Source: JAKOWB01 sp038363005
GTDB lineage: Bacteria > Pseudomonadota > Alphaproteobacteria > Kiloniellales > JACOMY01
Direction of reading: 5' to 3'
Assembly: GCA_038363005.1 (NCBI GenBank)
Contig: JBBQBI010000014.1
Location: forward strand, 44,350-108,349
Length of the DNA: 64,000 nt
Shown: positions 32,296 to 40,338 of the stretch, piece after piece
Layout: the number at the start of each line of letters is the position of its first letter
How positions within the stretch are numbered: position 1 is the first letter of the stretch
The notes under the pieces: model-generated
What the model was told of the DNA's origin: nothing
Seen by the model: only the letters and a program-made list of their open reading frames with translations
The model's database searches: none
Translations under genes and position numbers: made by a program

Positions 32296-33996
32296 ATGTC
32301 GCGGCTTTCATCGTTTCCCGCCGGTCTGCGGACCGGGTTGCTGCTGACCGTCTGCGCACTGGCCCTGACCGGGTGTCTCGACGAGCTGCGCGAGCGCGCC
32401 GAGGCGAAGAACGTGCTGGAGAAGTCGAAGAAGGAAGAGGTCTACACCGGCCGTGTGCTGCAACCGGCCAAGCCGGTGCCGGCGCAGGACGGACTGGCCA
32501 ACTATTCGACCGGCGGCAGCTATGCCCCGACGCAGTCGGCCGACGAGCAGCCTGTCTACCAGCAGGAACAGAACACCGAGCACTACCTCGACTTCGACGA
32601 CAACCCGGTGAAGCTGACCCTGGACGATCCGGTCTCCACCTTCTCGGTCGACGTCGACACCGTTTCCTTCTCCAACGTGCGACGCATCCTGATGGCTGGC
32701 GGTTTGCCGCCGAAGGACGCGGTGCGCGCCGAGGAGATGATCAACTACTTCGACTACGACTATGCCAAGCCGGCCGACAAGGAGACGCCCTTCGCGGTCT
32801 CCACCGAGGTCGCGCCGACGCCGTGGAACCCCGACACCTACCTGGTGCAGGTCGGCATCTCCGGCTACGACATCAGCGACGCTGAGCGGCCGCCGGCTAA
32901 CCTGGTCTTCCTGATCGACGTCTCCGGCTCGATGAACGACCCGGACAAGCTGCCGCTGCTGATCAACGCCTTCAAGCTGATGGTGGCCCAGCTGACCGCG
33001 AAGGACCACGTCTCCATCGTGGTCTATGCCGGCGCCGCCGGCGTGGTGCTGCAGCCGACACCGGGCAACGAGAAGAACCAGATCGTCTCGGCCCTGACGC
33101 AGCTTTCCGCCGGCGGTTCGACCGCGGGCGGGCAGGGCATCGAGCTGGCCTATGCCATGGCCAAGCAGAACTTCCAGAAGGACGGCATCAACCGCGTCAT
33201 CCTGGCGACCGACGGCGACTTCAATGTCGGCGTCACCGACTTCGAGATGTTGAAGGACATCATCGAGCGCCAGCGCGAAAGCGGCATCGAGCTGACCACG
33301 CTGGGCTTCGGCGGCGGCAACTACAACGAGGCGCTGCTGGAGCAGCTGGCCGACGTCGGCAACGGCAACGCCTTCTACATCGACACCTTGAACGAGGCGC
33401 GCAAGGTGCTGGTCGACGAGCTGTCCTCGACGCTCTTCACCATCGCCAAGGACGTCAAGATCCAGGTCGAGTTCAACCCCGCCGTGGTGGCCGAATATCG
33501 CCTGATCGGCTACGAGAACCGCCAGCTCAAGCGCGAGGACTTCAAGAACGACAAGGTCGACGCCGGTGAAATCGGTGCCGGCACCACGGTGACCGCGATC
33601 TACGAGGTGGTGCTGGTCGGCAGCGAAGGCGCCCTGGTCGATCCGCTGCGCTACAGCGGCCAGACCGAGCAGCCCAAGGGCGACGCCGACGCCGCCGAGT
33701 TCGCCTATGTCTCGATCCGCTACAAGCTGCCGGGCGAAGACACCTCGAAGCTGATCCAGCAGCCGCTGATGAAGAGCGAGTTCGTCGGCAAGACGCTGGC
33801 CGGCGCCTCCGCCGACCTGCGCTTCGCCGCGGCGGTCGCCGCCTTCGCCCAGCTGCTGCGCGGCGGCGAGTACCTGAAGGACTTCGACTACGCCGACGTG
33901 ATCAAGCTGGCCCAGGGCGCCAAGGGGCCGGACCTCTTCGGCTACCGTGGCGAGTTCATCCAGATGGTGCAGCTGGCGGCGGCCACCGGCTCATAG
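32296..33996 (+). CDS. vWA domain lipoprotein (YfbK family)
   Basis: 566 residues from the ATG at 32296 (GGAGG 8-9 bp upstream). The N-terminus MSRLSSFPAG... carries a lipoprotein signal with lipobox LTGC, so Cys27 would be lipidated and the protein anchored to the membrane facing the periplasm. The vWA domain spans about 195-390 with the metal-binding MIDAS sequence DVSGSMND (Asp208, Ser210, Ser212). It is flanked by the YfbK-type N-terminal region (DPVSTFSVDVDTVSFSN) and C-terminal DUF3520-like region. The function of the family is unknown; it probably mediates metal-dependent binding to other envelope proteins. A strong terminator follows. Confidence 0.92.
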   Translation: MSRLSSFPAGLRTGLLLTVCALALTGCLDELRERAEAKNVLEKSKKEEVYTGRVLQPAKPVPAQDGLANYSTGGSYAPTQSADEQPVYQQEQNTEHYLDFDDNPVKLTLDDPVSTFSVDVDTVSFSNVRRILMAGGLPPKDAVRAEEMINYFDYDYAKPADKETPFAVSTEVAPTPWNPDTYLVQVGISGYDISDAERPPANLVFLIDVSGSMNDPDKLPLLINAFKLMVAQLTAKDHVSIVVYAGAAGVVLQPTPGNEKNQIVSALTQLSAGGSTAGGQGIELAYAMAKQNFQKDGINRVILATDGDFNVGVTDFEMLKDIIERQRESGIELTTLGFGGGNYNEALLEQLADVGNGNAFYIDTLNEARKVLVDELSSTLFTIAKDVKIQVEFNPAVVAEYRLIGYENRQLKREDFKNDKVDAGEIGAGTTVTAIYEVVLVGSEGALVDPLRYSGQTEQPKGDADAAEFAYVSIRYKLPGEDTSKLIQQPLMKSEFVGKTLAGASADLRFAAAVAAFAQLLRGGEYLKDFDYADVIKLAQGAKGPDLFGYRGEFIQMVQLAAATGS

Positions 33997-34022
33997 GTCT
34001 GGCCAAGCCTTTGACGGTGCGA

Positions 34023-34047
34023 GGGCCCTCCTGGTGGAGGGCCCTTT
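34023..34047 (+). terminator. Rho-independent terminator after the vWA lipoprotein gene
   Basis: GGGCCCTCC (34023-34031), loop TGGT, GGAGGGCCC (34036-34044), then TTTGCATTT. A perfect 9-bp stem about 27 bp after the stop codon. Confidence 0.8.
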
Positions 34048-34066
34048 GCATTTGCACCCTCCTCTA

Positions 34067-34141
34067 CGTCATGCCCGGGCTTGACCCGGGGATCCAGGTT
34101 TCCCGTTGAGCTGGATGGCCGGGTCAAGCCCGGGCATGACG
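34067..34141. repeat. CGTCATGCCCGGG-type dispersed palindrome
   Basis: Perfect 23-bp inverted arms (34067-34089 and 34119-34141) around a 29-bp centre with a further GATCCA/TGGAT pairing. This element type is found in many copies in alphaproteobacterial intergenic regions. It lies between the lipoprotein terminator and the Rieske oxygenase gene. Confidence 0.85.
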
Positions 34142-34186
34142 CGATTGGAGTAGTGGGGCCTCATAGCGCCGGCATATTCTCCGCCC

Positions 34187-35332
34187 ATGGACGCCCTGCT
34201 GAGCCAACTCCGCGAACAGGTGAACCGGCCGGTCGAGACCGCCCGGGGCCTGCCCAACGCCTGCTACACCGACTCGGATTTCTTCCGGCTGGAGCAGGAG
34301 CGCCTCTTCGCCCGCCACTGGACGGCGGTCGGCGTCGGCGCCGAGATCCCCAATCCAGGCGATATCAAGCCGGTCACCGTGGCCGGGCGCCCGCTGATCC
34401 TGGTGCGCGGCCGTGACGGCCAGGTGCGCGGCTTCCACAACGTCTGCAGCCACCGCGGCATGACGCTGGTGACCGAGCCCTGCAGCGGTCAGGCGGCGAT
34501 CCGCTGCCCCTATCACTCCTGGGCCTACAACCTGGAAGGCGCCTTGAAGGCGACGCCCTATGTCGGCGGCGCCAAGCAGAACAGCCATCCGGACTTCACC
34601 CGGGCCGACAAGGGCCTGAAGCCGGTGCGGGTCGGGATCTTTTGGGACATCCTCTTCGTCGACCTTTCGGGCCTGGCGCCCGACCTGGCGACCTGGCTGC
34701 GGCCGGTGTCGGAGCGCTGGGCCTACTACGACGCCAGCCGGATGTGTCATGGCGCGGCGGAGGATTCGGTCGGGCAGTTCACGCTGCGGGCCAACTGGAA
34801 GCTGGCGATGGAGAACTTCTGCGAATCCTATCATCTGCCGTGGATCCATCCCGGCCTGAACAGTTATTCCAAGCTGGAGGACCACTATCACATCTTCGGC
34901 GAGAGCTTCGCCGGCCAGGGCAGCCGCAAGTACGCGCCGCTGGAAAGCGGCAACGGCTCCTTCCCGCAGCTCGCCGGCCTGCCGCCCGAGGCGGTCAGCG
35001 GCGCCGAGTACCTGGCGGCCTTTCCCAACTTCTGGCTGGGCGCGCAGTGCGATCACCTCTACGTGGTGATCCTGGACCCGGTGGCGCCCGACCGGGTGGT
35101 GGAGACCATGCACCTCTACTACGTCGGCGAGGAGGCGGCGCAATCCTCGGCCTATGCGCCGCTGCGCGCGCAGAACAAGGCGCTGTGGAGCCAGGTCTTC
35201 CTGGAAGACGTCGGCGTGGTCGAGGGCATGCAGCGCGGCCGCGCCTCGCCGGCCTTCGACGGCGGCTGTTTTTCGCCGGTCATGGACACGCCCACGCTGC
35301 ACTTCCATCGCTTGGTGGCGGCGGCGCTGTGA
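34187..35332 (+). CDS. Rieske non-heme iron oxygenase, alpha subunit
   Basis: 381 residues. Rieske [2Fe-2S] ligands Cys87, His89 (VCSHRG) and Cys107, His110 (RCPYHSW); mononuclear iron ligands His216 and His221 in ENFCESYHLPWIHPG, with an Asp expected further on. The group includes ring-hydroxylating oxygenases and glycine-betaine/carnitine/choline-type monooxygenases; single-subunit architecture without an adjacent beta subunit favours the latter kind, but the substrate is unknown. No reductase gene is adjacent. The stop overlaps the start of a GNAT gene (GTGA), so the two are translationally coupled. Confidence 0.9.
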   Translation: MDALLSQLREQVNRPVETARGLPNACYTDSDFFRLEQERLFARHWTAVGVGAEIPNPGDIKPVTVAGRPLILVRGRDGQVRGFHNVCSHRGMTLVTEPCSGQAAIRCPYHSWAYNLEGALKATPYVGGAKQNSHPDFTRADKGLKPVRVGIFWDILFVDLSGLAPDLATWLRPVSERWAYYDASRMCHGAAEDSVGQFTLRANWKLAMENFCESYHLPWIHPGLNSYSKLEDHYHIFGESFAGQGSRKYAPLESGNGSFPQLAGLPPEAVSGAEYLAAFPNFWLGAQCDHLYVVILDPVAPDRVVETMHLYYVGEEAAQSSAYAPLRAQNKALWSQVFLEDVGVVEGMQRGRASPAFDGGCFSPVMDTPTLHFHRLVAAAL

Positions 35333-35790
35333 GGCTGCGGCCGGCCCGGCTGGCGGAAGCCGCGGCGCTGACCGCGCTTTGCCTGGAATCCAAGGCCCAC
35401 TGGGGCTATGACGCCGCCTTCATGGCGCTCTGCCGGGAGTCCCTCACGGTCACGCCGGGAATGGTCGCCAGCGGTGACGTGCTGGTGGCAGCCGACGCTG
35501 CGGACCGCCCGCTGGGTCTGGGCGCTCTCGGGCCGCTCGACGCCGCTGGTGGCGTGGATCTGGCGCTCCTGTTCGTGCATCCCACCGCGATGGGGCGGGG
35601 CGTGGGGCGATCGCTCTTCGTCGCCCTCTGCGATCTGGCGCGCACGCGGGGCGCCCGGCGCCTCGGCATCCTGGCCGATCCCGGTGCCGCCCCCTTCTAT
35701 CAGCGGCTGGGTGCGACGGCGGCTGGCGAAGCCCCATCCGATGCGATTCCAGGCCGCCTGCTGCCGCGCTTTCACTTCGATTTTGTGTGA
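35329..35790 (+). CDS. GNAT family N-acetyltransferase, GTG start
   Basis: 153 residues beginning with GTG at 35329, which overlaps the Rieske stop by 4 bp; there is no earlier sensible start because homology begins at VRLRPARLAEAAAL. The acetyl-CoA motif A is LLFVHPTAMGRGVGRSLF (Gln/Arg-x-x-Gly-x-Gly form), followed by GARRLGILADPGAAPFYQRLGA, the typical motif B end. It acetylates an amine; the substrate is unknown. Coupling with the Rieske oxygenase suggests the same pathway or detoxification of its product. Confidence 0.85.
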   Translation: MRLRPARLAEAAALTALCLESKAHWGYDAAFMALCRESLTVTPGMVASGDVLVAADAADRPLGLGALGPLDAAGGVDLALLFVHPTAMGRGVGRSLFVALCDLARTRGARRLGILADPGAAPFYQRLGATAAGEAPSDAIPGRLLPRFHFDFV

Positions 35791-35866
35791 TTCGGACGTG
35801 TCTTGTCGCCCCTGCGCCATACCGACATAGTGCGACGCAACACGAGAAGAATCTGTGGAGTACGGC

Positions 35867-36553
35867 ATGAGCAAGCAGGAGCAAGACGGATCGGGCTGTC
35901 GTTCGATCGATCATCTCATCGAGGGCGTGCGGCAGTTCAAGGACCGCTTCTACCAGCAGGCGCCGGAGCTGATGCGCGCCCTGGTGGACAAGGGCCAGGC
36001 GCCGGCCGTGCTGATGATCTCCTGCTCCGACTCCCGCGTCGATCCGACCCTGCTGGCGGGCGCCGGGCCAGGCGAGTTGTTCATCGTGCGCAACGTCGCC
36101 AACTTGGTGCCACCCTATCGGCAGGACGGGGAGCCCAACTCGGTCGGCGCGGCCATTGAGTATGCCGTCAGGTACCTGACGGTCGACCATATCGTGGTGC
36201 TGGGCCACGCCCACTGCGGTGGCATCAAGGCCATGCTCGACATCGCCGACGGCCAGGAGCCGGCCGGTGAGCTGATCGGCCCCTGGGTCGAGATGGCGCT
36301 GCAGGCGGCGCGCCATCACGTCCACGAAGGCGACAACCAGCGGGCGGTGCCGATCGAGCGCCTGAAAGCCGCGCCCTTCCTGGCCGAGCGTGCCGCCATT
36401 CTGCACTCGCTGGAGCACCTGGCGACCTATCCCTTCGTCGCCGAGAAGCAGGCCAAGGGCAGCCTGAAGCTGCATGGCTGGTGGTTCGACCTCGACACCG
36501 GCGACCTGTGGGCCAGCGACGAGGAAACCGGTGTGATGCTGCCGGTGACCTGA
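35867..36553 (+). CDS. Beta-class carbonic anhydrase
   Basis: Interconverts CO2 and bicarbonate. 228 residues from the ATG at 35867; a GTG at 35855 is in frame, but GTGGAG there works better as the ribosome site. Zinc ligands Cys53, His114 and Cys117, with the catalytic Asp55-Arg57 pair (SCSDSRVDP and GHAHCGG). FIVRNVANLVPP is the usual beta-CA block. It lies 7 bp before an SLC23-type permease gene, so the pair is cotranscribed, as carbonic anhydrases often are with anion transporters. Confidence 0.96.
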   Translation: MSKQEQDGSGCRSIDHLIEGVRQFKDRFYQQAPELMRALVDKGQAPAVLMISCSDSRVDPTLLAGAGPGELFIVRNVANLVPPYRQDGEPNSVGAAIEYAVRYLTVDHIVVLGHAHCGGIKAMLDIADGQEPAGELIGPWVEMALQAARHHVHEGDNQRAVPIERLKAAPFLAERAAILHSLEHLATYPFVAEKQAKGSLKLHGWWFDLDTGDLWASDEETGVMLPVT

Positions 36554-36560
36554 GCCACCC

Positions 36561-38270
36561 ATGCGCCGCCCGGCAAACGTCGTCTACTGGCTGAACGACC
36601 TGCCGCCAGCACGGGTGGCGCTGGTGCTGGCGCTACAGCAGGTCGCCTTCCTGGTGGCGCTGATGGGAATTCCCGGCCTTGCCAGCACTTGGCTGGGACC
36701 GGGGCACTATGTCTTCATGGACCTTGCCGCGGCCACGCTGCTGGCCGCCGGCGGCTGCGTGATCCTGCAGGGGCTGGGCCGCTTCGGGCTGGGCGCCGGA
36801 CTGTTCTATCCGCTGCAGTGCACCACTGCGACCCTGCCAGCGCTGATCTTCGCCAGCCAGAACGCCAGCGTCCCGGTTGCCTTCGGCATGATCGCGGTGA
36901 TCGGTGTCACGCAGCTCGCGGTCAGCTTCTGCATTCAACGCCTGCGCGGCATCTTCACGGTGGAGCTGGCTGGCCTCGCTGTCTTCCTGATCGGCGTCGG
37001 CCTGGGCGAGAACGGCCTGCTGCTGATCGGCAGCCGCACCGGGATCGAAGAACAGGCCGTCCAGCATGTCGCGGTCGCGCTGGTGACCTTCGCCACGCTG
37101 GTTGGCTGCCACGTCTACCTGCGCTCACGCCTGCGCCTCTTCACGCCACTGATCGGCCTGACGACCGGCTTCCTGCTGAGCTGGATCCTGGGCCTGCTGG
37201 ACCCTGACGACCTGGAGCTGATGGACGAGGCGCCGCTGGTCGGCCTGCCTCACCTGCCTGCCTTTGGCTGGGCCTTCGACGCCAGCGTCATCATTCCCTA
37301 CGTCGTCACCGGCATCATGCTGGCCCTGACGTCGCTCGGCGTTCAGGTCATGGCGCAGCGTGCCAACGATGCCGACTGGCAGCGCCCGGACCTGACGCGC
37401 ATCGCCCGCGGCATCCGCGCCGAGGGCCTGACGCATCTGCTTGCCTCGCTGCTGAACGGCCTGCCGATGGTGGCCAGCGGCGGCGCAGTGGCGCTGGCCA
37501 CGGCGTCGGGCTGCACCAGCCGGGCGCTGGCCTGGTGGACCGGCGGCATCCTGATCCTGCTGGCCTTTCTGCCCAAGTTGCTGAGCGTCTGGCTGCTGCT
37601 GCCGGATTCGGTGACCGGCGCGCTGTTCCTCTTCTTGTCGGCCATCACCACCATGACCGGCCTGACTCTGATCGGTTCGCGCATGCTGGACAGTCGCAAG
37701 ACCATTGCGCTGGGCATCGGCTTCGTCGTCGCCATTGCCTACGAGCCGCTGTCGCACATCCTGGCGAAGAACGCGCCGCAGTTTCACCTGCTGACCTTTT
37801 CCGGATTCGCGCTCTCGATTCTGGTGACCGTGGCGCTGCTGGCGCTCTTCCGCCTCGGCGCCAAGCATCCGGGCGTGCATCTGTCGCCGAACGAGCCAGG
37901 TGCGCACAACGCCGTGGTCGAGTTCCTCGAAGCACAGGGCCGCAGCTGGAGCGCCGATCGCACCGCCGTGGCGCGGGCGGCGCACGCCACCTGGCAGTGC
38001 ATCGAGCTGCTGAACCACGACTTCCTGGAAAATGCCGATGGGCACATCGACATCGAAGCGACCTATACGCCCGGCCGCATCGACGTGGTGGTCCGCTATA
38101 GGGGTGCCTTGCCGCTCTTCCCGTCGGCGGCGCCGACGCCGGAACAGATCGCCGAGGATCCGGCGCAGGTGAGGGCGCTGTCGGGCTATCTGATCCAGGA
38201 GTTGGTCGACAGCTTTGACGTCAAGCGGGCCGATACGGCCTGCCGCATCCGCTTCGGCTTCAAGGAATAG
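36561..38270 (+). CDS. SLC23/NCS2-type permease fused to a C-terminal anti-sigma (RsbW)-like ATPase-fold domain
   Basis: 569 residues. Residues 1-435 are a membrane domain with about 12-14 helices, resembling the uracil/xanthine permease fold (SMR region GGAVALATASGCTSRALAW, DSVTGALFLFLSA, GSRMLDSRKTIALGIGFVV). From about 455, soluble sequence (HATWQCIELLNHDFLE, IDVVVRYRG, SGYLIQELVDSFDV, TACRIRFGF) matches the GHKL/HATPase fold of RsbW/SpoIIAB-type regulators, with an N-box-like ELLNHD but a degraded ATP lid. It is coupled to carbonic anhydrase 7 bp upstream. That suggests bicarbonate or another anion rather than a purine (inference). The related SLC26/SulP carriers carry a STAS domain in this place. 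Confidence 0.8.
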   Translation: MRRPANVVYWLNDLPPARVALVLALQQVAFLVALMGIPGLASTWLGPGHYVFMDLAAATLLAAGGCVILQGLGRFGLGAGLFYPLQCTTATLPALIFASQNASVPVAFGMIAVIGVTQLAVSFCIQRLRGIFTVELAGLAVFLIGVGLGENGLLLIGSRTGIEEQAVQHVAVALVTFATLVGCHVYLRSRLRLFTPLIGLTTGFLLSWILGLLDPDDLELMDEAPLVGLPHLPAFGWAFDASVIIPYVVTGIMLALTSLGVQVMAQRANDADWQRPDLTRIARGIRAEGLTHLLASLLNGLPMVASGGAVALATASGCTSRALAWWTGGILILLAFLPKLLSVWLLLPDSVTGALFLFLSAITTMTGLTLIGSRMLDSRKTIALGIGFVVAIAYEPLSHILAKNAPQFHLLTFSGFALSILVTVALLALFRLGAKHPGVHLSPNEPGAHNAVVEFLEAQGRSWSADRTAVARAAHATWQCIELLNHDFLENADGHIDIEATYTPGRIDVVVRYRGALPLFPSAAPTPEQIAEDPAQVRALSGYLIQELVDSFDVKRADTACRIRFGFKE

Positions 38271-38276
38271 CCGGCG

Positions 38277-38753
38277 TCAGCTGCCGGTGCCGGTGGCCGG
38301 CGGGGTGGGCGAGGTCAGCCGGGCACGCAGCGCCGCCAGGGCACGCTCGGCCTCGTTGATCTCGCTGACGATGCGCAGCTTGTCCTGGTGGTCGATCTTC
38401 TTGTCCATCAGGCTGAGCTCGACCGCGCGCAGTACGTCGGCGGTCTCCAGCACGGTGCGGGTGGCGCCGCGGTGCACGTCGCTGTCACCGCCGCCGGGTG
38501 CCGCCGCCATGCGGTCGACGGCGATGAAGGCGGTGCCTTCCAGCAGGAAATTGGCCAGCCGCGCCTCCGGCACGATGGCCAGCAGGCTGCGTACCTCTTC
38601 CGGGGTGAAGGACACGCGGCCCCGCAGGCGGGCATAGAGCGTGTGGTACTTCATGCCCATCTTCTCGGCCACTTCTTGCAGCGACCAGCCGCGCTCGTGC
38701 ACCAGGATCCGGTGCGCGAGTTCGGCAAAGGTGCTGCCATTGCCTTGAGCCAT
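38277..38753 (-). CDS. Helix-turn-helix regulator (XRE/CII-like)
   Basis: 158 residues from the ATG at 38753. Residues about 8-55 form an HTH (AELAHRILVHERGWSLQEVAEKMGMKYHTLYARLRGR), similar to phage-type regulatory CII/Cro folds; the C-terminal part (ADVLRAVELSLMDKKIDHQDKLRIVSEINEAERALAALRARL) is a long helix likely used to oligomerise. The target is unknown; it may control the divergent phosphonate-type genes at 38941. It ends 6 bp from the permease stop (convergent). Confidence 0.75.
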   Translation of the reverse strand: MAQGNGSTFAELAHRILVHERGWSLQEVAEKMGMKYHTLYARLRGRVSFTPEEVRSLLAIVPEARLANFLLEGTAFIAVDRMAAAPGGGDSDVHRGATRTVLETADVLRAVELSLMDKKIDHQDKLRIVSEINEAERALAALRARLTSPTPPATGTGS

Positions 38754-38940
38754 GGGCCGAACTCCGAGGGTTCCCGATTCGGCAGAGTATAGCGCGATTC
38801 GTGCCCGGCCAAAGCTTTGCGTGCAGTCATGGCAAATGAGCCGAGGAGCGGTTGCGCGGGCCGTCATGCCGCCGCCGGGTCTCGACAGGCCGGGGGCGGC
38901 CGGCGCAGTCTGCGCCCGGCGACGGTAGAGGAGGCGGCCC

Positions 38941-39495
38941 ATGGCGGTCGAAACGGTGAACCGGCAGGCTGTAGTCGAGGCGCTGGCGGCGCTCTATGCG
39001 CGCTTTGGCGGCGAGACCTATGGCGAGGGCGTGACCCAGCTGGAGCATGGGCTGCAGGCCGCCGCGGTGGCGGCCAGCGAAGGCGCCCCCGGGGCGCTGG
39101 TAGCGGCGGCGCTGCTGCACGATGTCGGTCACCTGCTGGGCATGACCGACGATGCCTTCGGCTACCACAAGCACGACCAGCTTGGCGCCGACCACCTGGC
39201 CCGACATTTCGGGCCGGCGGTCACCGATCCGGTGCGCCTGCACGTTGCCGCCAAGCGCTATCTCTGCGCCACGGTCCCCGGTTATGCCGGGAAGCTTTCG
39301 GCGGCTTCGACCTACACGCTGTCCAAGCAGGGTGGCCCGATGAACCCGGAGGAAGCCCGCGCCTTCGCCGCCAACCCGCACCACGACGCGGCGGTGCGCC
39401 TGCGCCAGTGGGATGACCTGGGCAAGGTCGAGGGGCTGCACGTACCGCACTTCGATCACTATCGCCCGCTGCTGGAATCGCTGGTGCGGGCGTGA
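38941..39495 (+). CDS. HD-domain oxygenase, PhnZ/TmpB-like phosphonate degradation
   Basis: 184 residues. HD residues in PhnZ spacing: His36, His60-Asp61 with His64, a His in the HKHDQLGADH block, His101 and Asp158; Tyr27 and Glu29 precede His36 in the N-terminal YGEGVTQLEH motif. PhnZ and TmpB are mixed-valence di-iron oxygenases that cleave the C-P bond of 1-hydroxy-2-amino(or trimethylamino)ethylphosphonates. The partner hydroxylase (PhnY/TmpA) is not in the window, so the substrate is uncertain. It overlaps the following phosphodiesterase/phosphatase gene (TGATG), indicating one operon. Confidence 0.82.
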   Translation: MAVETVNRQAVVEALAALYARFGGETYGEGVTQLEHGLQAAAVAASEGAPGALVAAALLHDVGHLLGMTDDAFGYHKHDQLGADHLARHFGPAVTDPVRLHVAAKRYLCATVPGYAGKLSAASTYTLSKQGGPMNPEEARAFAANPHHDAAVRLRQWDDLGKVEGLHVPHFDHYRPLLESLVRA

Positions 39496-40331
39496 TGGGC
39501 ATGGAACGCAAGCTACTGCTCGTCGTGCTCGACGGGCTGGGCTTCGACACCACGGTGCGCTTCTGCGGCTACCTGGAGGGTCTGGTGGAGGCCGGGCAGG
39601 CGCGGCGCTGGAAAATGGCCGCCGTGCTGCCGACGCTGTCGCTGCCCTGCTACGAAAGTCTGCACAGCGGCACCGCGCCGGCGGTGCATGGCATCCTGAC
39701 CAATGACCACCGTCGCCTCTCGATCAGCGATCATGTCTTCGGGGTAGTGCGCAAAGCGGGTGGCAAGACCGGCGCAGTGGCGCACCTGAACTTCAGCGAG
39801 CTCTACAACGGCGCCCCCTATGACGCCTTCCGCGACCACGAGTACGACGACGAGGGCCGGCCGATCCAGTACGGCCGCTTCTACGACAAGGGCTACTACA
39901 CCAAGTTCAACCTGGGCCTGCTGTCGGACCGCGACCTCTTCACCAAGGCCACGGTCCTGATGCGGCGCTTCGCGCCCAACTACCTGCTGGTACATTCGCT
40001 GGGCACCGATTCAGTGGGGCACGCGCACGGCGGCGCCTCGGCCGAGTACCAGGCGCAGGCCGGTATGGTCGACGACAACCTGGCCTTCTTCATGGAGCAC
40101 TGGCTGGCCGAGGGCTATCGCGTGATGGTCACCGCCGACCACGGCATGTCGGCCGACGGCAACCATGGCGGCACCACCGACGATGTGCGCCATGTCGCCT
40201 TCTATGAGTTGGGCCATGCCCAGCCCGGCATAGCGCCCGGCCTGGCCGACCAGCGTGCCGTGGCACCAACGCTGCTGCAGCGCCTGGGCCTGCCGATTCC
40301 CGCCGCCATGACAGTCCCACCACTGGAGTAG
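39495..40331 (+). CDS. Alkaline phosphatase superfamily hydrolase (nucleotide pyrophosphatase-like)
   Basis: 278 residues from the ATG at 39495 (overlapping the upstream stop by one base; ATG at 39501 also possible). Two-metal site visible: Asp in LLVVLDGLGFDT, nucleophile Thr/Ser in LPTLSLPCYESLHSG, Asp and His in HSLGTDSVGHAHG, Asp-His in TADHGMSADGNHGG with the last His completing it. This is the NPP/phosphonoacetate-hydrolase type. It hydrolyses phosphodiesters, phosphomonoesters or a phosphonate. Linkage to the PhnZ-like gene favours an organophosphonate substrate (inference). Confidence 0.85.
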   Translation: MGMERKLLLVVLDGLGFDTTVRFCGYLEGLVEAGQARRWKMAAVLPTLSLPCYESLHSGTAPAVHGILTNDHRRLSISDHVFGVVRKAGGKTGAVAHLNFSELYNGAPYDAFRDHEYDDEGRPIQYGRFYDKGYYTKFNLGLLSDRDLFTKATVLMRRFAPNYLLVHSLGTDSVGHAHGGASAEYQAQAGMVDDNLAFFMEHWLAEGYRVMVTADHGMSADGNHGGTTDDVRHVAFYELGHAQPGIAPGLADQRAVAPTLLQRLGLPIPAAMTVPPLE

Positions 40332-40338
40332 AAAGCGC

